64,000 nt of DNA from contig NC_134953.1 of assembly GCF_965638725.1 (NCBI RefSeq), forward strand, positions 38,926,854-38,990,853, in the 5' to 3' direction. Position 1 is the first letter of the stretch. Each line of letters starts with the position of its first letter. This document shows positions 1 to 10,749 of this stretch, one piece after another. The position numbers were made by a program, and so were the translations under genes. The notes under the pieces are model-generated. The model worked only from the letters and a program-made list of their open reading frames with translations. It did no database searches and had not been told where the DNA came from. This DNA comes from Aptenodytes patagonicus (lineage: Eukaryota > Chordata > Aves > Sphenisciformes > Spheniscidae).

Positions 1-3000
1 GTAAAAAACAGCCGCCTTCTGCAAATGAATGAGTTTCTCAGAGCCCAAGAAACACTTCTGCAAGCCTATACCCAAAAATGCTGTGTTTCCTCCCCATTTA
101 TCAAAGCAGTCAAGAAGGGAGCACATCCACAGCCAGCAGGGAGGAGGTCCCCCATGAAGGGAGTGAATGACCCTCCTTTAATGCACAGTTTCACAGCTGC
201 CAAAAGAGTACAGGAACATGCAAAATTTTATTTCTGGAGGAGGTGGGGGGGTTTTAATTTTTTTTTTTTTTTTTTAATGCAACCACAGAGACATCCGCCT
301 CAGAATAATCCTCAGGGAGAAGGGCAGAGATGCAAGACAAAATGCTACATAACCTGTTGCTAATTATTGTATGTTCTTTCTGGATTAATTGGAGGTGTTT
401 ACATTTATTTGCATACGAAGGCAACTCAGCTCCCTCACAGCTTGGTGCCATCGTCTTACTCCTGGGGAGAATTTGCACTCTGTTGCCAGGGATGTGGCTG
501 GTGCCACATCAGGCAGCAAGGATGAGGCCAGGGGCGGGGGGGACAGCTTGTATTTCAGTGGGTGTCATACTCACACTTGAAGCAAAAAAAGGAACAAGGC
601 AGAGGCATGCAACGCACAGAGCTTTCCCCAAAATTGGGGAAATGAAGGCAAAGTTAAAATAGAGCAGGGGAGAGTGTAGCAAATTGCAAGAGACCCTTCT
701 AAAAAGCATGGACCAGCAGTCTCAATCCTCATCTTGAAACAGGGAGAATTGTCTTGAAGATGGAGCTGAAAAATGTGGGAAAAAAAATGCTGGAGACCCA
801 CCGGCTGCTGGGGGAGGCTGGGAGGAGATGGGGGGACTCGAGCAGGGACTGGCTGAATGAAAAAGGGAAGAGACATTGATGTCTCCAAGGCATTAAAGCA
901 TCTCATCACAGCTCTGCATATCCCCCTCATGATGCTGATCCTCAGCGACTGCTTCCTGCTCTAGTGTCTACACTTGAATTTTTCCGCATGTTTTTCCCTC
1001 TGAGACAGGCAGGGCTGCAAGAATCATCCGAGGTCATAAAAAACACCTTGTAATTAAAAACCACAAGACCACAAGTATTTTAGTGTTTGCAAAGAGTGGA
1101 TTAAAAAGGTGTTTTGGGATTATCAGGACTCCCAGCATGGGGCGATGACGCTGGAAGTAGAGAAATTACTACTCTAACAGGGGTGGCACACAGAGCTGGA
1201 TCTGAAGTCAGCAATGCTCAGCTGGGGAACCAGATGATTTCAAACCATGGGCACAAGCTGCCAAGGTGTTTGGAAAGTTCTCCGTCCTTTGGGTATTTTT
1301 TTTTCATGAATTATTGGTGGTTCAGTCCATGCTATAGGGCAAATTCAGATGCTGGTTGCCATGGAGGGCAAGAGATCATGTTTGACTGACATGGTCCTTT
1401 CTGGATTTGAGAATCTATCACAGAGAGCTTGGACAAACATTACCAAGCTGTTACTTCACGTAATCATCCTTCAAGGTGGACATTATTCAACCCAAACTGG
1501 AAAAGTTAAATAGCAGGGCCACACATCCATCCTGTCCCCTTCCTCCTTTTCACAGAAGCCAGCACATACTAGATGTGCCTTTTGCTGGTGCATGCAGATT
1601 CAGAACCCATCTACTGAGAGTTTGCTTCTGCCTAGAGCCTCTCGTCTTCCTTTTTGATCCAAAGTTTACATATTAATGGAGAAGCCTCTGGCCTTTCTTA
1701 TCGCCTGAACAGTAGTTCCCCTTCTCTTTTAATCGAGGCAGCAGATGGAGATAAGATTGCCTCAACCTTACATGCAGGAAGGCAGCGTTCCAGCAACAAA
1801 GAGTTACAGCAGCTTCCCTTTTCTGCTGATATTCAGGCTCTTTTGCTGACCATTTGTGAAAATTACAATTAGCTTCAAGTAAATCCTGTTCTTCTGTTTC
1901 GCATTCTCCTCTCAAGTTGGATTGTTATCAGCCACAGCCACCGAACACCTCCAGTGCTGGAGGGAGGCTCACAAGGAAAAAGCAGTATTTCTTCATTCCT
2001 TCCTGATAACGATGTGCCTTTGAAATATTTTATTTTATTATTATAAAATGTGCTTTTTGGGAAGAAGAGGGACATTGACCCTTTTTTTTTAAATTACGAG
2101 CCTGACAATGTAGCACCGAGTCTCCTGGTTTGGGAGAAAAAGACTCGTCATTAGTGTCTCCAGATGGAAAACCAGACGAGTGCTTTGGTTACGTACAGAA
2201 ATAAATGCCATGTATTTTTATATTTTCTCTGTTTGACTCTTAACTTTTCTGGACACACAGACGGGAAGAGGAGAGAGGCAGACAGCAGCTCCCATAGCAC
2301 AGGCACTTGCAGCAAGAACAGCACGGCCACAGCTACCTTTAAATAAAGTCATGCTCCCAAGGGACCTGCTTTCTAGGTCCATATTTAGGGTGCCCCAGAG
2401 ATGCGTAGCTAAATGCCCCATCAGGGCTGCAAGACAGGGACACAAGAGCTACCTCTGCTCCCAGAAACCCCCAGAGCACCATTACAGATGACAGCAGCCA
2501 TGGGGCTGAAGGTGCCGCCTTATCCTCTCCTGCCAACTTCTGCAAAGGTATTGGAGGCCATCCAAGACTTTGCTTAAAATCAGGGCTTCCTCTGCATGAA
2601 GGCTCTGCTGATTACAGAGCAGTCTTGCTCAGAGCGGGCCCCAAGGACATGGAGAGTAATTGCCCTGGGACTTGCCCTCGGGTCTGAACAGGAGGATCCC
2701 TGCGTGACCGTGGGAGGAGGGAGCCCGTATCGCCCTTGTTGCATTGCTCAGCTTTCTGCAGAGCTGCTGATAGCAGCTCTGAGTCCCGCTAGCTCCCCAT
2801 CTTCACCCTTTCCCCAGGGAGCATCCCGTTATTTCCCATTCCTTTTGTTTCACGGTCAGGGTTTGGGCTGACTCAGACTGTTTTACATGGTGATGAGTTG
2901 CTATAATCTCTGCTGGCATGCACCACCCCTGTGACCGCCTACAGACCTGCACAAGCCTTAATCCCCATCCAAAACCACGCTGCTCTGCCAGGTGTTTGGG

Positions 3001-6000
3001 GAGGACTATTTGGACCCAAAACCTTTCTCAGCCTCAACATTTGCTCCTCAGCCAAAGCCAGAAGGCACCCGCCTGCCATTTAGGACCTTTTCCATTGCTC
3101 TCTTTCCCCCTTCTCCTTCTCTTAAGGAGATTTAGAGAGGCAGATTTGTCATTCAGCTGAGGTTTGCATTGCACAGGCTAAATCAGAAAACATCACCCTT
3201 TTACCCCTTGGGGTGGGGAGACGATAATATTACTGATGGATGAGCTCTTACAGCAGGTAGCAGATCAGTTTTGCCCTAAACAAATAAGTGAGGTTTGCTC
3301 ACTACCTCAGACAAGGAGACATCAGTGTTCAGGGCGTGTGGAAACCCCAAAAGATTTTAGTCCATGTTTTACTTAAATGCTGAGCAACAGTGTTACCCTA
3401 AATTGATTGAACTTCTAGTCCTGAAGGATGATACTTGTCCTGCCAGAGGGGTCAGGTGCTATAGCTGGGATTGGAGCTGGAAATGTGTTTCCAGCCCCCT
3501 TGGAAATGGTGAGGACATCTCAATGGGGGGTTTTACCAGTCTGCATTGCTGTTGGAAGTCTTGATCTTCTGCTGAGCCAGTGAACCCTAAAGTTTCCCAG
3601 GTCCCTTCTGGAGATTTTTTTCCAGTTCCGGTTGGATGCTCGAACAGCAAAAGACAGTGAAGGGACATGGGCATTTCTGTAAAATCACCCATTTCTTTGG
3701 CAATGGCTCCAAATGCTCCTAGAAGGGACCTTTCAGCCCCAACCCCCCCAGCGCTGACTGTATTGCACCCACAGAGCTGGAGTGCAACACCGCGTGGGAC
3801 ACCAAGCCGCCTTGGTCAACGGGGGCAGAAGGGGTCTTGGCCACGAAGCAGAGAAACAAGTAAGAGCATCCTCCTTCAAAGGTACATTATTCCTACTAGC
3901 TAACTTCATTAGAGACTATTTGACAAGAACAACGAGGGAAGAATTAGCTGCTGAAATTCTTCCTTTACCTCCCAAAGTGCTGGTTACAGGCTTTACGTCT
4001 CATGTTTGGCAGTGCTGTTTGCTCGGGAGCTGTAGGATGTTCCCTGAGCCAGCATCCCTCCCAGGAGGTCCTACACTGAGCTGTGCAGCTGGGAGTGATG
4101 GGTCCCCAGAGGGTCCTTGCATCCAGGAGCAGGAGACAGGGATAACTGGGGAAGGTTGGGCGTGCCAGATCTTCTTTCTAGTGGAGGTCCTACGTGCCAG
4201 CAACCACCCAGCTCCCAGGGATTTTACAGGAGGCAGAGCAGCCCAGAGCCAGCACCTGGGAGCAGGGCTCCTACCCACCTCTCCAAAAGTGGCTTTGCGT
4301 ATGGAGCTGCAGGTCAGCAGTGACCTCCAGTGGCTGCAGCCAAACCTGGTGAAGATGTCAGGCCAAAACCACTCTGCTGCAGCCAGGCAGGGACTGGGTG
4401 CACAGCACCCTGCACCCAGGGGTGTCCCACAACAGGCACCCAAGGTCATAGGACCTTTGCATTAGCAGGTGATGGACCAGGGCTGACCCATGGCATCCCC
4501 TCACCACTCTGAGCTGGGGTCTCGTGTGGCAATGTCATCCTCTCCTGGCCACCAGGCTTGCCATCACAGGCAATTTTTCATATTTTCTTTTCCCCTGTAA
4601 GTGACACTATTCCCAGGACATCTCGTACAGCCCTCAGGAGAGCATATGGACGCCGCTCACCAAATGGGGTGATAAAACATTATCTGCCTGTCTATTACAG
4701 CTTTCTGTAGAGACAAAACTAACATGAGGAAGTGTGCACAAAAGTGAGGGGAATGTGTGTGAGAGGATAGACCATTGGCAGGGACCAGCTCTCCCTGGAA
4801 GTTAGCGGAGATACAGGTTTAAGCACTGGGGCAGATCTCTTATCAGCCACTGCTCTCGCCTTCCTAGGCAACTTGCAAAAAAAAAAAGTATTGTATTTCC
4901 TAACTGCCGGGCCCCAGTGACTCCCCAGACCCTGTGAAAAATCCAGAAAAAGTGGTTTGCAACTCACCAAAGCAGCAGTGTAAATCCCAGCACTGAACAG
5001 AGAGCTCTGGCAGTAGCAAATCTCCCATAGAGCTGCAGTTGGGCTACAGTGCACCTCCCAAACCCCTGCTGCAAAGCTTGCAGCTGCTTTAGGCCATGCA
5101 CATCACATAGGCATATCTGCAAGGCTTTCCTGCAAGCACGGGACATGCACACAGACACTTATCTGGCTGCCACCACATATGAAGTCACCCTGGAGCAGAC
5201 TGCAAATAAGCAACAAAGCATCCGAGGGGCAGCAGCTGGCGGGGGGGTTGCTGTTATAACCTGCCCAGCAATCAGGAATGGAGGGAGAAAGCTGTGAAGC
5301 TGCAATGGGATACAGCTGTGCAAGCCACAGTGGCTGTGCCATGAGGTTATCCCTGCAGGAAAAGCCAGGGGGAAAAGCCCAGGGCTGGGGCTGGTGGGCC
5401 AGGCAGGGAGTCTGGGAACTAGCTAAGCCGAGCCAACAAGTCCCCAGGGCTGGGATAAAACCCTCTGGCAGAGCAGGGCCAAAACCTATGGGAAAAAAGC
5501 TGAAGTTTTCCTAGGAAACTGTTCCACCCACTCCCTCCCTGCCAATAGTGGGAGTATTGAAGGGATGCGATGCTTGCTATAGGAAAAAAGATATTGGCAG
5601 CGCAGAAGGTGTTCGGAGAGACAGCGGGAGCCCACAGCTCCTGTGTGGGACAAGGCTGTGAAGGGTGACATGGGGACAAGCCCCTGCTCTGGTCCATCTC
5701 CTGGCACTGGCAGGGGCTGCTGCTTTTCTCAGCCGCCGGGATGCCAGGCGGGCTGCAAGGGTCACCCCATTGGTGAAGGGCTGCTCCTGGGAGCGAGCAC
5801 TCATCCGAAGGGACCCAGCACCGTGAGTCAGAAAGAACAAATAACCATATTTAACTCCATCAGCTTTGGGTGAAAACAGTCATTTCCTACCACCGCTTTT
5901 CCTACTTACTCAATTACCCTGCGCCGCAGTTATTCTGCCATGCCCAAAAGCCATCCACAGGCATCTCTCTTGCTACTCCACTCCTAATAATACACTTATT

Positions 6001-6980
6001 AAATCAACATGCAATACTGTATAGATTCACCAGACTGTCCCCGTCACCGCTCTGACAGCCCCAGAGCTGCCAGGGAACAGGGGTCTGCAGGCAGCTGCCT
6101 GCAGTGCTTGCAACGGCAGCCACAGAAAGACTGTCCCCTTTCCAGCAAGAAACCTGCTGGCCACAACCACACCAGATTGCAAGCCTTGAAGTCTCTCCTA
6201 TCCCTTTTAAAGCCAAAAAGCCCTCCTGGCCTCCTTGCCGAAATATTTTGGCTGTTGCAGCCTCAGAGACTGAAGGTAAACCGAGCTGTAGTGATGCTAA
6301 GTGAAACAAAAGCATCCAACCCCTTAGGTACATACAGGCAGAAGAGCCTTTCCATGGTAAAAATGAAGTGAGGTTTTCAAAGCACTTGAAAAAGCAGGTA
6401 TTGCTAAGGGCCAGAGGAATACAGCGTGGCTGTATTTTAAGGAGTGACCTCGTAGGTTTTGTGTTTAACCTTTTAAGAGGGGCCGTTAAAAACACAAGGG
6501 AAAGGACTGAATAACTTTATGCCAAAAGATGTAGTGGTCCCACCATCACTGTGAGCGACAGAGGTCTACAGGGGATGATTAGGAGGGAGTAAAGTAGGAA
6601 AGAGGAAAATAAGGAGTTACTTGAGGAGTTACAACAGCAGCAATTACCACCATAACTTCTATGAAGTTTCCATAGGAAGAAGCACCATTTTCCACGAGCA
6701 TGGCTTTAACAGCAGCTTCCACACTCCCCGAGAGCAAAGCCACGTTGTGCTCAACTCCCACCCCATCCTTCCCTCCATGCAAGGGCCCCCAGTTGCCTTT
6801 GCCAGCTTGGGTTTGCCACCACAGTCCTCGATCAAGTGGCACTGGGGACCACTAAAGTGTCCCATCTCAGCTGTGTCCTGGGGACGCGTTCATTCACAGC
6901 CGCCTGCCCAGGGCAGGAGGCAAGGCAGGGACTGCTCATTCAGAGGGAAGCGTGGCCTTTCCCTCCGGCCCCTCCTCTCG
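1..6980. other. Gene-poor flank upstream of the StAR-like gene
   Basis: I found no exon series, RNA gene or recognisable transposon here. The open frames are short, lack family motifs and lie in ordinary mixed-composition DNA. A poly(T) run sits at about 258-277. The last 100 bp or so merge into the StAR-like promoter. Single small exons of an unknown gene cannot be excluded by eye. Confidence 0.5.
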
Positions 6981-6987
6981 CTTGCCT

Positions 6988-7070
6988 TGTCCTTGAGTAC
7001 TCCTTATTCCCAGCTGCTATCTGGCAGCATGGTCCTATCATCAGGTGCCGTCCTTCAGGCCGGCTATAAA
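6988..7070 (+). promoter_or_regulatory. Core promoter of the StAR-like gene: TATA box, GATA and SF-1-like motifs
   Basis: TATAAA lies at 7065-7070, 50 bp before the start codon, so transcription probably starts near 7095. Two WGATAR motifs occur on the minus strand at 7017-7022 (AGATAG) and 7035-7040 (TGATAG). TCAAGGACA on the minus strand at 6988-6996 is one base off the SF-1/NR5A1 half-site. Mammalian STAR promoters combine SF-1, GATA and C/EBP sites within about 150 bp of the start. The layout here matches that, but factor binding is inferred. Confidence 0.6.
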
Positions 7071-7119
7071 GGCGCGCTGGGATGCAGCGTGCTCCCAGAG
7101 GCAGCCCTGCTCCTGTGCC

Positions 7120-7183
7120 ATGCTGCGGGCCACTGTCAAGCTGTGCTGTGGCATTGCCCATGACCACCTCCGCCGCCTGCCCG
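7120..7183 (+). CDS. STAR-like: StAR-like exon 1 (coding part)
   Basis: Residues 1-21 plus one base. The ATG follows the TATA box by 50 bp, and the peptide start matches the STAR family, which fixes this start. The donor gtaagc follows CCG. It encodes the beginning of the mitochondrial targeting sequence. Confidence 0.9.
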
Positions 7184-10100
7184 GTAAGCACCGCTCGCCT
7201 CCCCTCTGACCTCGGGAAAAACAGGCAGAAAAGAGGGTCCTAAAGGAGATGCTAAGTCTGCATCTGATGGGCATCCCACTGGGAGGTGCTCCCTTGGAAA
7301 TGTCACATCTATGCATCTATTTTCCTCCTGCATTGTGTCATGCATAGGGTAGTCTTGGTCTTAGCTGCAAATGAACTTCCAGCAGAGACACGGGGCACCA
7401 CGGCATCGTCCTTGCATGCTCCGTGCTCACCAAAGCCCGCGTGTCTCTCCCCTAGGCTTGAAGATAACAGCCGTTGCGGCAATACAGAAGGACGTGAGAG
7501 GGCTAGTGGTAAGAGGATCCCGTCGCCTGCATTCCAAAATTCCTCATTATATTCAGAGGCTGATGGGGAAGGAGACAGGTAAGCTCAGCTCAGGTGCTTG
7601 GGTACCACGTTTTCTAGCACCGTTCACAAGCCTCTTGGAACACATGATGGAGGGATGCCTATTAAAATGCACCCCTCTCCATATGATTTGACCCATATTT
7701 TGGGGGACAGAGTTAATTGTCTTCTCACAGCTGGGCTGTTCTCCAGCTCTCTGGTAGCTTAAAAGCATTCCCCATACTGATGGCAAACTGGGTTAGCGGG
7801 GAGACAGGCAGCCAAAGCTTTTAGCAGAGGTTACAGGCACTTGCCAGTGTTTTTTTGCATGTCTGCTGTGTCTCTAGTTCCACCACTTACCTAAAGACTT
7901 GAAAATTGGCAAATTCATCTGGGTTTTTTGAAGTGTGGCTGGTCCAAAGGCTGCCTATGCAATGTTAATAATACCCAAGCAACGTGCAATTTGTACCACA
8001 GTGTTACTGGGAATTGATTTGGAAAGCAATTTCAAAAAGCTTTCCATGCAGTCAGGACAGACACAGTGAATGAATGCCAGGGGTGCTCCTCACAGCAAGG
8101 TTTTCTGTATCAAGCCATCCTGCACCCCAGCCCAAGAGGGGACCACTTGCATGGTGGAAATGGCGGTGTAAGAGCTGAGACTTTGGGCCAGCAAAACCCT
8201 CTGCTCCAGCTCCATTTGCACTTCTGTACCCACAGCCACATGCACAGGCAAAGCTGGGGCGGGGGGGTTCACATTGCTCTGCCTTGCTCCTGCAGCCGCC
8301 TGCCTCGAGCCTGCTGGAGACGTCAGCCCCAGCCAGTTCTCCAGCGTGGACCTCTTCTACATCACCCAGGGAGAAACGGCCCTGCAGCGAGCGCTGAGCA
8401 TCCTGCAGCAGCACACCAGCTGGCAGGCAGAAACGATGCTGGTAAAGCCCAGCCGCCTCTTGCCTTTACTGCTTCATGCCAGAAAAGCTTTCAGGAGGAG
8501 AAATGAGTCTGGGGAGGGAAGATTTGCTTCTCTTATTCCTCCTGCTTGAAGGGAAACCATGGGCGCAGGAGGCATGCCATGCAAAAGCATGCACGGCAAA
8601 GAGGGTTTCCAAGCCAGCCTCCGTTAAGCACATTTGCAAGCAAATCTGCAAAGTAAATAGACAGCAGGAAAAAGCTTGGAAGGGGAAACTCAGATAATCG
8701 TGTTCCCAGGGAAAGCCAGGAGCATTTCTGCAGAAAAACCCAACAGATTGCGACTTTGTTGTTATTTCCAGTGTTTGTTCATTAAGCTGTTTGCTGAATT
8801 GTTTAATTTAGCTAGAAAGGAGCTTAAAATAAAAAAAAAAAGCAATCAAAGTGGCATGATTTAGATATAATAGCTTTTGTCTGTAAAACAAACAGTGATG
8901 GAAAAGAGGACTGGGATGATTTATTAGCAAGGCGTATCAGCGCATAGCCAGTGCCTCTCGGGGTGTTTTTAGGTGAGGGGGTGATACAGGCTCTCTGCTC
9001 TCCCAGGACGCTGGGGCCGCCGTGTCCAGCGCCACCCTCCCTGGACTGGGCAAGGTGTTTCGGGCAGAGGTGGTCCTGGCTGTGCCGGTGGCACGGCTGC
9101 ACCGGGAGCTGTTTGAGAGGATCGAGCAAATGCCCCAGTGGAACCCGACCCTTGGCCAGGTGAAGGTAAGGTGGGGAGGGATGTACCACAGGCGGCAAGT
9201 GATGACATCGCAGGCGGACTGTCCGAGACTTTGCATCGCCAGGGTTGCTAGCATCCAAAAAATCATATTTATCAAGGCTTTTAAGATTGCTGAAGGATTA
9301 AAGCTAATTCCGCACTCCTGCAAGAGCAGGATATCACCCCAGGGAGAGAAGATGTGCTTTACTGGCATGGCATTGAGAAACGTGTCGTTTCCAAGCTCTC
9401 TTTTCCACACTGTGCCTGTTCACGGAGGTTTTTCCACGCTGGGGGACTCTGATGTTGCTCAGACTTTAATATCAGGGGAGAAACTGTTCAGAGGAATCAG
9501 ACAGCTCAAAAAAAGAGGCTAAACCAAATACATCATGCTGCAGGGGGCACCCCCAGGAAGCTATGTGTTGTCTTCTGAGAAGACAACATGTGTTCTCTAC
9601 TTCTTCTGAGTATTCGCCTTATTTCTCAGCTCCCAAATCACAGCATATCCCTAAGCAAGCTGCCAGCCTCAGAAAGCCTCCCCAGCCCACCTGGGCTGGC
9701 TCAGATGCTACCCAGCCTCTGCTTATGTATTGCGACCACTTCCTTGTCCCTTCAGAAAAAGAAATAGCATAGAGTCCTGTCCCAGATAAAACAGGCTGCA
9801 AAAATCACCCCTTTCCCCCTTAATAGCCTGCAGGGGATTGGGATTTAATTATCACCAGGTGCCAGTCCCAAGCCCCCGCCTTGCTGCTGCTTCTGCTCAT
9901 GCTGCCACCCCACACTACTGTCCCCAAGGTGGCCTAACGTCCCCTGGACAGGAGTAAAGGGCTAGTGGGGATGTCCCTGGAGGGGCAGCCACAAGGAGCC
10001 TAATCCCCTAATCCTTGCTCTGGTAGGTGCTGCAGCGCATCGGGACGGACACACTGGTGACACACGAAGTCACCGCTCCCAGCCCGGGCAACCTGGTGGG

Positions 10101-10749
10101 CCAGCGGGACTTCGTCAGCGTGCGGCACTGTGGGAGGAGGGAGACAGCCGTCTACCTGGTGGGCACCGCCACTCATGTCGAGCCGCTGCCCTTGCAGGAA
10201 GGGTGCATCAGGTACAGCCCCCCCAAAGCGACTGTCACAGGGTATCATGTCCCTGTGGGGGGAGACCACAGCTGTAGCCATGAACGTTTGCACTGGGCAT
10301 GGCAAGGGAGGCATGCCAGGAGCGACCTCCCTGTTGCTTTGCTCTGGGATCTCCTTACCCCTGTTTTTCCCCCTGGGGGGGACCCTTAACTGCCCGCTCT
10401 CTTGCCCACTGCAGGGCTGAGTCCCGGCTGAGCTGCATCGTCCTGCAGCCGCTGGCGGGGGACCCTGGCCGTACCCGCTTCACCTGGCTCCTCAGCATGG
10501 ACCTGAAGGCAAGTGCCGCCGTGTTATTTGGGGTGGGACAACAAGGGGTACGCATCCTGGCATGCAAATGTACCTTCCTCCCGGGATGGGCACCCCAACT
10601 CTCTTTGACCCAGCGGGACCAAATTCGGGGTGTTTTCTCTCCCAAAGGGCTGGATCCCCACATCCATCATTAACCGCGTCCTGCCACAGTCCCAAGCAGA
10701 CTTCATCAAGCACCTCTGCCGGCACCTCTCTGCCACCGCGTGCCCCTGA
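7120..10749 (+). CDS. STAR-like: StAR-family mitochondrial cholesterol transfer protein (STAR2-like paralogue), 7 exons, complete
   Basis: Joining 7120-7183, 7456-7578, 8296-8441, 9007-9165, 10027-10211, 10415-10508 and 10648-10749 gives an uninterrupted 290-residue protein (human STAR has 285). StAR moves cholesterol to the inner mitochondrial membrane, the rate-limiting step of steroid hormone synthesis. Residues 1-60 are basic and amphipathic, as expected for mitochondrial import, and open with [14 protein letters not shown], close to the human start. The START domain covers about residues 75-285. It keeps WNP, THE, GNLVG, RDFVSVR, LTWLLS-like [12 protein letters not shown] and SIINRVL blocks. 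Glu178, Arg191 and Arg197 align with human Glu169, Arg182 and Arg188, which matter for sterol binding. Exon count and phases match STAR. The usual Ser57 PKA site is missing and Ser195 is replaced by Thr204. Its ADAMTS14 neighbour is not a neighbour of human STAR, so I favour a second paralogue. Family assignment is near certain; paralogue status is inferred. Confidence 0.93.
7456..7578 (+). CDS. STAR-like: StAR-like exon 2
   Basis: Residues 22-62, between a cctag acceptor and a gtaagc donor. This is the rest of the basic presequence. The family's RRSS PKA site is not present; the nearest match is RRLHS at residues 44-48. Confidence 0.88.
8296..8441 (+). CDS. STAR-like: StAR-like exon 3
   Basis: Residues 63-111, after a tgcag acceptor and before a gtaaag donor. 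It holds the first START helix, with [16 protein letters not shown] aligning to the human YLQQGEEAMQKALGIL block. Confidence 0.9.
9007..9165 (+). CDS. STAR-like: StAR-like exon 4
   Basis: Residues 112-164, a whole number of codons, with acceptor cccag and donor gtaagg. It carries GKVFRAEVV and QMPQWNPTL, the beta strands and the WNP turn of the START fold. Confidence 0.92.
10027..10211 (+). CDS. STAR-like: StAR-like exon 5
   Basis: Residues 165-226, with acceptor ggtag and donor gtacag. It contains the THE, GNLVG and RDFVSVR signature of the sterol cavity. Thr204 in RRET sits where mammalian STAR has Ser195. Confidence 0.93.
10415..10508 (+). CDS. STAR-like: StAR-like exon 6, followed by a GC donor
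   Basis: Residues 226-257, starting after ctgcag and ending in GAC CTG AAG. The splice donor is GCAAGT at 10509-10514, not GT. Using the next GT downstream would break the conserved DLKGW join, so a GC-AG intron is the best reading. Confidence 0.9.
10648..10749 (+). CDS. STAR-like: StAR-like exon 7 and stop
   Basis: The last 33 residues and a TGA stop. It encodes the C-terminal START helix ([12 protein letters not shown] through HLCRHL), which lids the sterol pocket in the family. Confidence 0.92.
   Translation, partial: GWIPTSIINRVLPQSQADFIKHLCRHLSATACP

Noticed and set aside
3782-4465. 227-codon open frame on the plus strand
   Set aside because: Low-complexity composition, no family motif, and overlapping frames of similar length on the other strand; typical of GC-rich chance frames.
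7120-10749. Naming the StAR-like gene as classical STAR
   Set aside because: The location beside ADAMTS14, the diverged presequence and the altered PKA positions argue against orthology, although the family is certain.
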